From Prorocentrum cordatum (Eukaryota > Sar > Dinophyceae > Prorocentrales > Prorocentraceae): a stretch of 52,500 bases of DNA. The notes below the pieces were generated by a model. The model was not told the origin of the DNA and made no database searches. It was given only the letters and a program-made list of their open reading frames with translations. The position numbers and the translations under genes are program-made. Positions 29,380-39,948 of the stretch are shown piece by piece (position 1 is the first letter of the stretch; the number at the start of each line of letters is the position of its first letter). The DNA lies in contig CAUYUJ010000876.1 in the NCBI GenBank assembly GCA_963575745.1, positions 1 to 52,500 on the forward strand. The letters run 5' to 3'.

Positions 29380-29565
29380 GAGATTGTCGGAGTACACATT
29401 GAGCGTCGGAGTACAAGTTCATTGATTGTCGGAGTACACATTCACTGTACAAGCGCACATTGTTTGTCGGAGTACATTGATTGTTTGTCTGATTACTGTA
29501 CACATTCAGTCATTGATTGTTGGAGTACACATTTATTCTTTGATTGTCGGAGTACACATCCTTCC
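29380..29565 (+). repeat. 5' UTR repeats of LINE B
   Basis: Six or so irregular copies of GATTGTCGGAGTACACATTC. Such 5' UTR repeats can carry promoter activity in LINEs; here that is only a possibility. Confidence 0.7.
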
Positions 29566-29861
29566 CATCATTCGCAAAGACGGCTTGGAATACTCAGAGA
29601 AGCCCCTCGTGGGAGAGTGGAAAGCTACCCCCACCAGTGTGCTATCATAATCAGCCGCAGGTGAGTTCCACAGTTTCGACGGTGATAGTGCGCCAGCTTC
29701 CCTTGACTTCCCAGATCTCAGGATGGAGGGGAGTACAGCTGCGGGATCGTTCGGCCGCTCGGGCCTTGTCGACAGCAGGCGAAGAGGCGGGGATCAGAGG
29801 AGCCGTAGTGGAGACAGAACGGATGAGAAGCCCCCTGCGTGGTGCTGGCGCTCAGAGTGCG

Positions 29862-30667
29862 ATGATTGACGCTCAAAGGGTGCAACTGAATGAGACCCTC
29901 ACAGCACGCCTGGCCCCCATGGAAGCGACCCTGCGACGCACACTGCATCAATTGCTTCAATGCGGCGCGAGATCGCAAATACTGCAGCCTCTTTGTCAGC
30001 ACTGAGGACCGAATTCAACGCACTCCGAACGAGATCGGAGTCAGGTTCCAGCAACGGTCTGTCCTCTCGGATGTCTGGTGCCTTTACTCGTGCTATCTGG
30101 AACCCGTCTTTCGTTGAAATCAAGGGCTGGGTGACGGGCTGGAAAAACTATGAGCAACGAGGCCGCCAGATGTTGACACAGTCGCAAGTAAATGCTATCC
30201 TCAATGAGATTGGCCTTTCCCCGATCGTCGCCAGTACTTCGGCTGATGGCAGGGTTGACACACCACGTACTCAAGAAGAAAATGACGGGTGCACATTCGG
30301 ATGCAGCCGTATTATAATCTTTTTCACCATGGGGACCGACTCCAGAATATTGTGGGACATGCGCCAGAGACTCTTCGCGGCAGTGCAAAGTGGAACTAAC
30401 AAAACACTAACAGAAGTGGCCAAACAGAGTGCAGAGGCACAGGGGAGTATCAAGGTCATTGTTGAGGCGGCACCACACAAACAACCGCATGTGAATTGCG
30501 CTGGTAAGTTTCAGAACATTGTCAGGCGCCATGTCAATGCGACCCTGGGGGTCATTGTTCGAGCGGAGCTGGGGCCACCCACGACGCACTTTTGGGGCAA
30601 GCTGCCCAACGACACTACACATGGCAAGGACATCGCAGTTTTGAATTCATCCAGCAACGAACTATGA
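29862..30667 (+). pseudogene. LINE B ORF1 (coiled coil plus conserved C-terminal domain), frameshifted
   Basis: The ATG at 29862 opens an amphipathic stretch (LNETLTARLAPMEATLRRTL). The frame shifts near 29945-29960 and continues with LSALRTEFNALRTR. The C-terminal part has SFVEIKGWVTGWKNYEQR and ELGPPTTHFWG, matching SFVELKGWVTDW and ETGPPITFMWG in C. The family role would be RNA binding with the element transcript. The frame ends at TGA 30665-30667, and ORF2 continues in the same frame without an ATG. Confidence 0.7.
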
Positions 30668-33600
30668 GATTCTCCCCGCTCTGGCTGGCTTGGACCCAGA
30701 GTTGGCACATGGCACATAGAGAAGAGAGGTCGACAGTTCTCCAAAGCTATTCTTGATGCTGCCAACGACAGGGGCATCTTCATGCTTGGGCTTCAGGCCC
30801 AGTTTTTCATTGACAGTCGAAAGATATTAGCAGGGGATGGGTGGCGTATGGAACGGTCCTCATGTAAGAAAGCAGCCATTCTGTGGAAGGGCCCATGGCA
30901 GGCTCTGCTACGTGACATAGAGCGCGGACCAAGGTTCGTCATTGCATGGTTCAGGCCAGCCGCTATTGTTTGCTTGTGTTTGCCACATGCAGATGATACG
31001 GATGAGAAGGTGAGGGAATTCAGTCAAATTTTGGAGGAGGTGAAGAGGAGGATCAGAGAGTATCGCAGGCGCCACCCAGAGCAGCCAGACATGCTCATCT
31101 TGTTTACGGATGCCAACGTTGAGATGGCACCCAACATTATTGCCGACGGCCGTGCTATCACTGGTATGGGTGTGGAGGAATAGGTGGAGGTACTTTTCAG
31201 AGGAGGAAGAGAAGGTGTGAGGAAGAAACAATTGGAGGAGATGAGGTTCTTGTTCGCCGAGTTTTGCAGTGTGCATCGAATACGGCTGGCAAACACGTTT
31301 GGCCCCCGCTGTGCGACTTGGCGCGGCAGGGCAGCACCCCGATGTGAGGCGGTGCTCGATTATGTAGGCATCAGTACTTCTATTCAATTCGATTCGGGGA
31401 CTACTGCTGAGTGGATTCGTGCCCCAGGGAGATCGGCCACAATCCAGGATATCAGCGATCGCAAACTAGTTCATCTTGCGGTTGCTGTGGGGAGACGGCG
31501 ACATTGCGAGAATAGGAAGCGAGCAGCCCTGCATCAATGGGAACCCGTTGACCCTGCTGCGGCTGCTGCCAGCTTCGATCGTGCCCTGTCACGGCAGTTT
31601 CGCATGCGGTCCTCGACGAATGCGGCCCGAAGTTCGTCCAAGGTTCAATATGCTGGCTCTCGGTATCGCCCGTTGCAGTCTTTGGTGGAAGAGGATGAGG
31701 GGGGGGACTTCGAGTGGGGCGCGAAACTCGAGAAGGAGGAGAAGGAGGAGCAGAGGAGACAGGGCAGGGGCACACTCAGCCAGATCATCGCAGATACGGC
31801 GGCAAGTATCCCTAGCCGCCAGGTGGCCGCACTTCGTGCACCTACGAGGCCGGAACGTCTCTGGACGCTCGAACGGCTGTTACGGCGCGCTCTCTGGCCC
31901 AGAGAACTTCGATGGCATAATGAAGCCAGGAGTCTTCGGATATTGATCACACCATTACGGAAACAATATGATGCCGACATGCTCGAATACAAACACAAAA
32001 CTGAACAGCGCAAACTACGTACACAAGCACATGCACTTAAAGTCAAAAAGATGACGGGGGAGTGGGAACTTACTTATGATGTCGAGGCCAAACAGGTGGA
32101 AATTGGGAGGTATTTGAAAGACAGGGTGGAGGACTATGGGGCTAGGAGGGAGGTGCAGTCTATACTGGAAGGTCTGGCATCGAAGCTCGACCCGACCCAG
32201 TGCGTGAGCATCACCATGCATGACATTTTGCGAGCGAGGGCTCGCCTCAAGAGTGGGGCGGCTGGACCCGACCAAGTGACACGGGAGATGCTGCAGCTCA
32301 TCCCCTTTGCCAGCCTCAAGACAATCCGACATCACTTCAGTCAGATCGCCAACGTCGTCAACAGGTCCCCTCGGATTGGAAGAGGTTCCTACTGACACTC
32401 ATCCCGAAGGCGCCGTCCATCCAGGAGCTTTCGGAGACTAGGGCGATCTGCCTCCTGAGTCTGGTCCAGAAGTGGTACAACCATGTATTAGTCCTTAAAG
32501 GGGAACAACACTTGGTGAAAATCAAACACTCACTTAACATGTACGGATTTGTTCAGTTCAGGAAAGTTTCGGAGGGCACTTCGTTTGCCAAACATCTGTG
32601 CCAACACGCTGCCCAATGGGGAAAAGGGGAGAAGCTCTATCTTGCCAGCCTCGATGTCCTACAGGCTTTTGACCATGTGACAATTAAGCCAGCCCTGCAA
32701 AGTATGGAGAAGCTTGGTTTCGACCCCGCTTTGATTTATGCCCTTCTCTGCCCTATGACCGAAAACACGTGTAAAGCCACCTTCGAAGGGATTCAGAATT
32801 TGGACTGGATTGGATGGGATCGGAGTATCAGGACGGGATGGGTGGACGGACCGTTCATATTCAAAGTGGTGAGTGTGGCCCTGTGGAACGATATCGTCGG
32901 GACCTGGGCTGGGCGTGATCTGGGATACGTAGTTGAGCCCCCCGTTCCCATGCCCACTAGATCGACTATTTCCCATGCCCTCTGGGCAGACAACTTATTG
33001 CTATACGCCAGAGACGAACGGCAGCTCAGGACCATGATTACTGAGCTCACCATCCCCCTTCTCCAGGCTGGCCTCAATTGGAAACCATCCTCTTTCAAGC
33101 TCATCCCCTTTGGCGTCAACGGCTCGAAGGACATAGTTCTTGATATTCAGACACCCACTCGGATCCACGCGTACACACTTGAATGCGTTAACACCTTAGA
33201 CATATTGGGTTACAGACCGGACAGATATTGGACACATCATAGTGACCTGCAATTCAACTTGGACCGTGCCCGTGGAGCCTTCTTTGCTGACATCGAATAG
33301 TATAGAAGCCATCGCATTCCGATTGAGAGACGATTCCAGCGTTTCCGACTTCGTATCCAGAGTAAGCTACTATTCGCAGTTGGGGGAATGACGATTGACA
33401 ACATCACAGCACAGAAAATATTTCCCTGGGAAGGAAAGCTGCTGGCTATCATTGGAGGGAGGAGGCAAGGCGCGACAGAAGATTGGACGGTGTACCAAAA
33501 GGGGAGATTTAAGTATGCACGCGACCAGTTCGCCAACCATGGCTTTCTGTCGGCTGTGGAGCTCTTCATACACAAGAACTGGCTCTGGGCGAAATATGTC

Positions 33601-33756
33601 GCTAGTTTTGCCAGAGGCTCTGCGTGTCAGAATATTCCGACAGCTACGCTGCACACGGACAGAGTACATGCATACACACGGCCCTCATTGCCAGACCCAC
33701 AGTACGACGCGGCTATGTTTGGTAGCCGCGCTCGTTTGCCAATGGACAAACAATGA
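30668..33756 (+). pseudogene. LINE B ORF2: endonuclease and reverse transcriptase, broken
   Basis: Starts in frame right after the ORF1 stop: VGTWHIEKRGRQ matches IASWNVRRAGAE of C. Endonuclease motifs: GLQAQF (the catalytic Glu position is not Glu), FTDANVEM, LDYVGIS, ISDRKL (His of SDH lost). TAG at 31181-31183 interrupts the frame, and a frameshift lies near 32365-32380. RT motifs: motif A SLDVLQAFDHV (Asp codons 32653 and 32671), motif B RTGWVDGP, motif C LWADN (32980-32994). A second TAG at 33298 falls in the FFADIE-YRSHR segment. The product would have copied element RNA; this copy cannot. Confidence 0.85.
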
Positions 33757-34300
33757 TTGTCAACGTTCTTCTGATAATGTGCCCATTGTTATTCCGACAG
33801 CTACGCTGCACACGTACAGTCAAGATCATACACATGCTCATTCGTTATTGCCTGTGCCTCAGTTGGATTGTCAACGTTCTTTCGAGTCTTCCCCCAGCTA
33901 TATTCCGACAGCTACGCTGCACACTCACAGTGAAGATCCTACACATGTACATTCTTTGTTGCCTGTGCCTCAAGTGGAGGACCACTGTTCTTTTGATTCG
34001 CCGCCCAGCTATATTCAGACAGCTACGCTGCACACTAACAGTGAGGAGCATACACACCTTCATTCCTTGCTGCCTGTTCCGCAGGTGGATGGCCGACGTT
34101 CTTTCGATAAGTTGCCCACCGATATTCCGACGGCTACGCTGCGCACACAGAGAGGACATTGCGTATATTCCTTTGCCTGAACATTAGTTTGGTGCGGCTA
34201 CGTCTGGTAGCCGCTATCAGTCGGCGTGGAAAAGACATCATGCGGACTCTTCTGCTCTGTTGCCTTGTTATATTCCGACAGCTACTTTGCACGCGCACAC
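33633..34300 (+). repeat. In-frame 111-bp tandem repeats in LINE B linker
   Basis: ATTCCGACAGCTACGCTGCA recurs at 33791, 33902, about 34012 (one change) and 34123 at about 111-bp spacing (37 codons), with outliers at 33633 and 34272. Translated unit: SYIPTATLHT, then HSLLPVPQ, then SFD. A second repeat of 72 bp (24 codons) follows at 34441 and 34513. Both periods are multiples of three, which fits coding origin. Confidence 0.8.
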
Positions 34301-34600
34301 GCAGTACACACCTCATGTATCATCATGCTCCTTCTTGTGCTTCGCCTCAGACTGTTTCGCCTGAGCCCCAGAGAAGCGCGGCTATGTTTGGTAGCCGCGA
34401 GAGACTGACGTCTAACAAAGAAGTTTGTCAACGTTTTTCTGGTCGTGTGTCGTCTGCGTCCAGAATAAGAGTTCCTTTGGCGCCGAACAAACAGGGTGCT
34501 CATTGTTCTTTCGGTCGTGTGTCGTCTGCGTCCAGAATAAGAGTTCCTTTGAGCACCGACCGCCGTGAGCTGAACGATCCGCTGCAAGTGGCGCATCCAT

Positions 34601-35940
34601 TTGAGTGCGCCAGACTCCTGGAGGAACGGAGTTTGCAGTGCGAATCGCAGGGCGCTTTTAGTCCTGCGGCCACAGCCCCCCCCAGACGATGGTGAGAGCG
34701 AGCCCGCGCCCGTAGTCAAGAATCGTCGCAGGCTGATCGTGGAGACCCGTCTGGCCGCCAGGGGAGAGAAGAGAGGCATTGGCCCGATCCCCACTGCGAG
34801 CCAGGAGGAGCTCGCTAAGCGTGTCAGGCAGCCTCAGCACCCTTGCGACAAGAGAGCTCGGGATGAAAGTTGCTCTCCGAGGGGCAGCCAAAAGAGACGA
34901 TGTATTGCACATGTGAGTGACGACCCCATCGCTTCCGCCGATAGTCCGTCTGCTGCTCCACAGGGGAGTAAGCGACCACGTGGCCCTCCTTCTCTCAATC
35001 ATGCGAGCGAGCCGCGTGAGGCACGACCCTCTGGCGCACATGTGAATGCCTTCAAACTCAACGCCTACTCTCAGGCGCGGTTGGGCATGATGCATGCGTC
35101 AGGTGACTGGTCAGCTCATCGTCGTGCGTTTGCTTCGCGCTCGAGGGGCACCCAGGCTGCTCTTCTCGGCTGGCGTGGCTGTATTAAATATGTCGGCTGG
35201 AGAAAATGGGAAGATGTCTTCATTGCGGATCAAAATGGCAATGCGAAGTGGTGGGAGACAATGCAGTTCGGTAAAGAAGATGGGTCGATCTTCATTGAGA
35301 AGTTACTCAAAAGATTGCACCTGCCTGCCATCCTGGACTATCTGGCCAAACCTAGAGTTACGGTTGTCCGTTCAGAGGAGGAAGAGAAGAACATCAACGA
35401 TGATAAGATTGCGCGTCGCATTGCTCATAACTTTGAAAATGAAATGGTCTTTGACTATGAGTCGGATAAGATGCCATCCGAAATGCTGGGTGTCAGCTTG
35501 TGTGTTGTCCAATGGATAAGAGGGCTCTGGAGGTGCACAAACATGGGCTATAACAATACCTTGGAGGCTGCGCAAAACACCCTTGATGCACTAACGGACA
35601 CCTGCTTGAGAACTGCGTGTGCGGGGGCTGGCCCGATTAAACGTCTTTATCGGGAGGGTAACAGTTATGCAGATGAACTCACGTGGGCCTGCAGAGAAGA
35701 GAAACGAGTATCTAGCTCCATTATATACTTCGAAAGTTTTAGGATTGAGGGGTTACTTCGACGGAGGTACTTCGGATATTGGGGCTGGGGGATGGCTGGT
35801 GGCTGCAGGCTTTTGTAGAACATCAAAATGCTATACAGTGTCACGTGATTGCCGAGGAGGCGTTTGGCCTCGATAGGGAATCAACCGTGACGGTCTGTGA
35901 GTTAACTGCCGCCTCGAAGCTTATCCAGGCAATCTCATAG
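34601..35940 (+). pseudogene. LINE B linker and permuted RNase H, damaged
   Basis: Long frame without an early ATG, so it is the continuation of a polyprotein. A basic Pro/Arg-rich linker (residues about 1-150) precedes NDDKIARRIAHNFENEM. Then come the Asp70-like motif with Asp changed to Val (MLGVSLCVVQW, codon 35492), YREGNSYADELTW (Asp codon 35672), YFDGGTSDIGAGG (Asp codon 35760), and in a shifted frame TVTVCELTAA (Glu codon 35899). A small indel near 35790 breaks the frame relative to F. Motif order is permuted. Confidence 0.8.
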
Positions 35941-36055
35941 ATTGCGTCTATTATAGATAGCGTCTCACACGCTCGGTAGAGCCACTTGCGCCTGGTGGCC
36001 GCGGGGAGCACCGCTGCTTGCATGTGCTGGAGGACCCCGCCGCAAAGCCCGCAAA

Positions 36056-36364
36056 AACCTGGTTGACGGTTTACCGCTGGCTCCCAGTGTGGGAACTTTG
36101 GGTCGCGTGGACGAACATTGTGAGAGGTTTGAACATTCGTTTTGAGAACCGGTATTTTCCGCACTTGTAGTCTCAGGTCCGTAGCTGCAGTATTACTATC
36201 AAAACACTTGAAGCAACCGGTTTGGGTTTTTTTATCCCAAAAAAGTTCTCCAGCTCGCACTTAAGGAAGTTCCTTCCATGTATTCCGAGTAGATTCGCGC
36301 GAGAAAAGAGTTCTACGAGGCTTCTGGCGGTAACCTGGTTGACGGTTTATCGCCGCTTCCCAGT
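36056..36364 (+). mobile_element. Hairpin right half and S-family repeat
   Basis: 36056-36088 is the right half of the hairpin after LINE B (TTTACCGCTGGCTCCCAGT). S body follows to the hairpin at 36308-36364 (GGCGGTAACC with TTATCGCCG). No gene. Confidence 0.7.
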
Positions 36365-36697
36365 TGGTCGACCCCGTCAGAACGGACAATGTGGTGACCT
36401 GGGGGCCGTTTTTTGGGAGTTGCAAAAGATTTGAAAGTTCGTTTTGAGAATCCAGATTTCTGAGCCGTGCAATCGATCATGGCGCGCTCGATGGTGCAAT
36501 TCTCAGGGCTTTAGGTGCAGTATTTCGATTAAATCATTCCCCGGAACCGTCATCCTACGAAATCCGAAAATAATTTGCGATTTTCAAGCTAACTTGGGAC
36601 GATGCTCACTACTTCTTGCCGGGCACTCATTCCGCGCATTTAGAGCTCTGAGGGTCCCGGGAGTAACCTGTTTGACGGTTTACCGCCGGCTGCCAGT
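36365..36697 (+). mobile_element. S-like repeat
   Basis: Similar to 11300-11627 (TGGTCGACCCCGTCAGAACG start, ATCATGGCGCGCTCGATGGT). Ends in the hairpin at 36642-36697 (GGGAGTAACC with TTTACCGCC). No gene. Confidence 0.7.
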
Positions 36698-38399
36698 AAT
36701 TCTGGCGCGCTGGGGAGCTAGCTGGCAAACAAATCTCGACAGATGTTTTGCATGATGTTGCTCGGTTTGAATTCGATTTCTCGAAGTTTGAACATTCGTT
36801 AGAGATCTAGTATGTTTTCCCGCCATATTCGATCTTATTCCCGCTCGCCATCTTAATCTCAGGTCGATCGGGTACCTGTTGCTGCCAAAAAGCATGTGGG
36901 CGGGATCGGCTGTTCGGGTCATCTTGACAGGTACTGTCGGTTTTATACACTTAACTCGAGCTGTAGGATAGCTACAGAGCTGATAGGCACACCTAATCGA
37001 TCTAGAACAGTCAGGCGCGTAAGTCTCAAGCATCCAGATGTGTAAACTCTGTCTGTTACCAGAGCTAGGTTCGCGGAGCTGTTCCTACTCTAATATTCTT
37101 TTAGAGATGATGATGAGTTCCTTAACTTAACTCGAGCTGCAGATCAGCCACAGAACTGTTTCCAGTTCGCCGACCCGCCCGGGGCGGACAATGTGACAGC
37201 GTCGGTTTTTTCGATGATTGTGAGCGATTTGAAAATCCGTTTCGGGAACCAGTATTTTTCGCACCTGTAGTGGGTTATGGTGCGTCTGCCTGTCACATTC
37301 TCAGGTCCTTCTGCAGAGCAAGCGGAAGGGAGTCATCAGGCGCGTTTTTTTTTTTATCGTATCCAGGCGCCTGAACTCCGCCTTCTATCAGAGCTGGGTC
37401 CGAAAAACTCGTCGTACCCTGCTAACTTTTTATGTCCGGTGGTGGTTTTCTTGACTTAACTCGAGCTGCAGATGAGCTCGAGGGCGTTTTGGCTCAGCAA
37501 GCAGAATCTAACTATCAGCCGGCCTAGCGGAAAGTATCTAGATGCCTGAACTCGGTCTTCTATGAGAGCTGGGTCCGACAAACTATTCGTACTGCTAATT
37601 TTGTAGAGATCGTGCTGTTTTTCCACAAATGAAGCTGCAGACGAGCTACAGAACTGTTCGGCGCAGCAATCAGAATGGAATAATCAGGCTCGCTAGTCTA
37701 AACTCTGTCTGCTACCAGAGCTAGATCCGCGAAACTGTTCGATGATGATGATGATGAGTTTCTTGACTTAACTCGAGCTGCAGATGAGCTACAGAGCTCT
37801 TTGGCACAGCAATCGGAAGGACATCATTAGGCGCGATAGTCTAACGTATCTAGTCGCCTGAACTCGGTTTGCTATCAGAGCTGGGTTCGAACAACTATTC
37901 GTACCCTGCTTTTTCTAGAGATGGTGATGGTTTTCTTGACTTAACTCGAGCTGGAGAGGAGCAACGTAGCTGTTTGTCACATAAGTCGGAAGGCAATTAT
38001 AAGAAGCGCTTGTCCAAAGTATTTAGACGCCTGAATTCGGTTTGCTACCAGAGCTTGGTCAGACATTATTCGTACTCTGCAAACTTTCAGAAATATGATG
38101 GTAGCTTTCTTGAGGTGACTCGAGCTGCAGAGGAACTACAGAGTGGTTCGGCACAGAATCGGGAGGAATTTACCAGACGCTAGTTTCAAGTATCCAGATG
38201 CCCGAACTCGTCGCGCTCTCAGAGTTGGAGCGAGAAAACTCCTCGCGTGCTATAATTTTTCTAGAGATGCTGTCTCCTCACTCCTTCTTCTCCTCCACGT
38301 CCTTCTCCATGAGACCGCGCCCTCGCGCGCGCCATGCGAGATTACCGCGCCCGCATTGCACGAGGAAGCTCTACGAGTTTCCGGCGGTAACCAAGGTTG
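36698..38399 (+). mobile_element. T-family repeat 10, hairpin split by LINE C
   Basis: Head TTCTGGCGCGCTGGGGAGCT, CTCAGGTCGATCGGGTACC near 36859, then about seven subunits of the variant type with CTTGACTTAACTCGAGCTGC. An S fragment lies at 37168-37310. The end module (CTCCACGTCCTTCTCCATGA near 38300) leads to the left half of the hairpin at 38365-38399. No gene. Confidence 0.75.
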
Positions 38400-38900
38400 G
38401 TTACTGCTGGGGCTCGTGGGGCCTCCTCGTGCGGCTCGAGCTGCATTGTGCAGTCAGGCAGCCTGCCCCTGGCCTGGCCCGCCGCGCGGGGGCGCGTGGC
38501 GATCGGGCCACTCGGCATCTTCGGCGACTTCGGCGAGTCCGAGGTAAGCAGGCCGCCTGCCATTTGTTTGTATTTGTTTGTGTGCATTGTTGCGGCATTT
38601 TGCTGCATCGAGCTGGACGGGACGAGCCAGAGTCAATCGATCGATCTGGACCGCTGGGGATCCAACTTCGGACGCTGGGAGTGGGAGTATCTTGCCAGAC
38701 AGGTTGGTAGATCTTGTCGCGACGATAAAGATTCTCTAGTTGACATACCATCTGGACCACCTGATCTCTCCCCCACTTTACCTCACAATCCTGTTGCACC
38801 ATATAACTTTCATCAGTTAAGTGCGCATCTCAAACGTACTCGAGAAGATCGATCGTTCTGTGAGAAGTGGAATATCCCTTGTAACATCTCAGACGGCAAG

Positions 38901-39948
38901 ATGGCTGCCTCATCAGCTGCTGCGGTCCCCGAGATTTTCGCCATGGATGCCACTGATATGCCCGTTCCAGGAGCCAAGGAGGAGGAGGTCCCAGAGGGAA
39001 AACGTGTCAAAATTCAGACGGTTGAAGGCCTCGAGGAGGCCATGACAAAGGGTATGGACAATATCACGACGCTTGTTGCATCTCTGGGAGGTAAGATGAC
39101 TGAGGGCTTCCAGTCAACTCATCGGAGCATCACGGATCTCGGCACCCAACTCAATGCTCGTGTTGATTCGGTAGAGAAAAATGTACAGCAGGCGATGACG
39201 GACATAGATGCTACTACTAAGAAGGTGGAGGATCAGAGGCTCCAGATTATCCAGCTCCAGCAGGCTCCTGCAGGTGGGGCCCCCAGAGCAGGCACCTCTA
39301 CGACGGCGTCCTCGGCGGAAGCTCGGCAGTCCATGCAGAATTTCACTCCGTCGTTCGTCGAGCTCAAGGGATGGGTGACGGACTGGCGGGATGCAGAGAA
39401 GCGTCAGGAGGAGATGTTGTCGCAGCAGGCGTTGAATTCACTACTGAATGAGGTCCTGGCTGGAGAATGGTTCAGTGGTGTCAAGGAGTTTCTGGACCTG
39501 AACCAATCCAAGAGGTTCAACACAGGTCGAGAGGCATGGGGTTATTCGCGTGCTCGGCCCTATTTCCAGAATGGGGTTACCAGTGACCAGCTGTGGGATC
39601 TCCGTCGTCGACTCGTCGCCGCGATTGCCGACAACAAACTCCAGCACGCTCCCAGGGTCCTCAAGGTCCACGTGGAGGCCCCCCCCCTGGAAGAAGCCCC
39701 ATCTGGATGCCGCTGGGATCTTTCAGGCAAAGTTCAAGAGTTTCAAGAAGCATCATTCAAATCTCAGGGCTGAGACGGGACCACCGATTACGTTCATGTG
39801 GGGCTCCAGTGACCACTTACCACCTCCAGGGAAGATTGTGGCCAAGTTCTCTCTGCAGAATGGCTGGGAGATTACTCGTGCAATGAATCAGCTTGAACCA
39901 GGGATCAACATTGATGATTTGCGAGCGAGGATTTCCAGTACGAACTAG
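38901..39948 (+). pseudogene. LINE C1 ORF1: coiled-coil RNA-binding type protein, one frameshift
   Basis: First ATG in a good frame is at 38901 (MAASSAAAVPEIFAM). A basic KRVKI patch is followed by a long coiled coil (TVEGLEEAMTKGMDN to QRLQIIQLQQ, about residues 35-120). A conserved domain follows: NFTPSFVELKGWVTDW, DQLWDLRRRLVAAI, and VLKVHVEAPP. The frame slips at a run of nine C (39679-39687) and continues in the +1 frame with AETGPPITFMWG to the TAG at 39946-39948. The layout resembles L1-type ORF1 (coiled coil plus C-terminal nucleic-acid-binding part), but I cannot assign the C-terminal fold. The slip may be a sequencing or recent mutation. Confidence 0.75.

Larger units (their letters stand above)
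29230..36055 (+). mobile_element. LINE B: full-length, decayed
   Basis: 6826 bp, flanked by AACCTGGTTG at 29220-29229 and 36056-36065. The left copy is the 3' flank of LINE X, so B landed in the same hairpin loop. It contains a GC-rich 5' start with stem-loop, 5' UTR repeats, ORF1, endonuclease, RT, a long linker with in-frame repeats, a permuted RNase H and a 3' end GCCCGCAAA. Two in-frame TAG stops and several frameshifts show it is inactive. Confidence 0.9.

Noticed and set aside
34100-35100. Minus-strand frames over the B linker
   Set aside because: They are complements of the in-frame linker repeats and show no motif.
38400-38900. ORF1 start of C1 at the element boundary (frame open from about 38397)
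   Set aside because: The open stretch has no ATG and runs through the GC-rich 5' end. The first ATG followed by ORF1-like sequence is at 38901.
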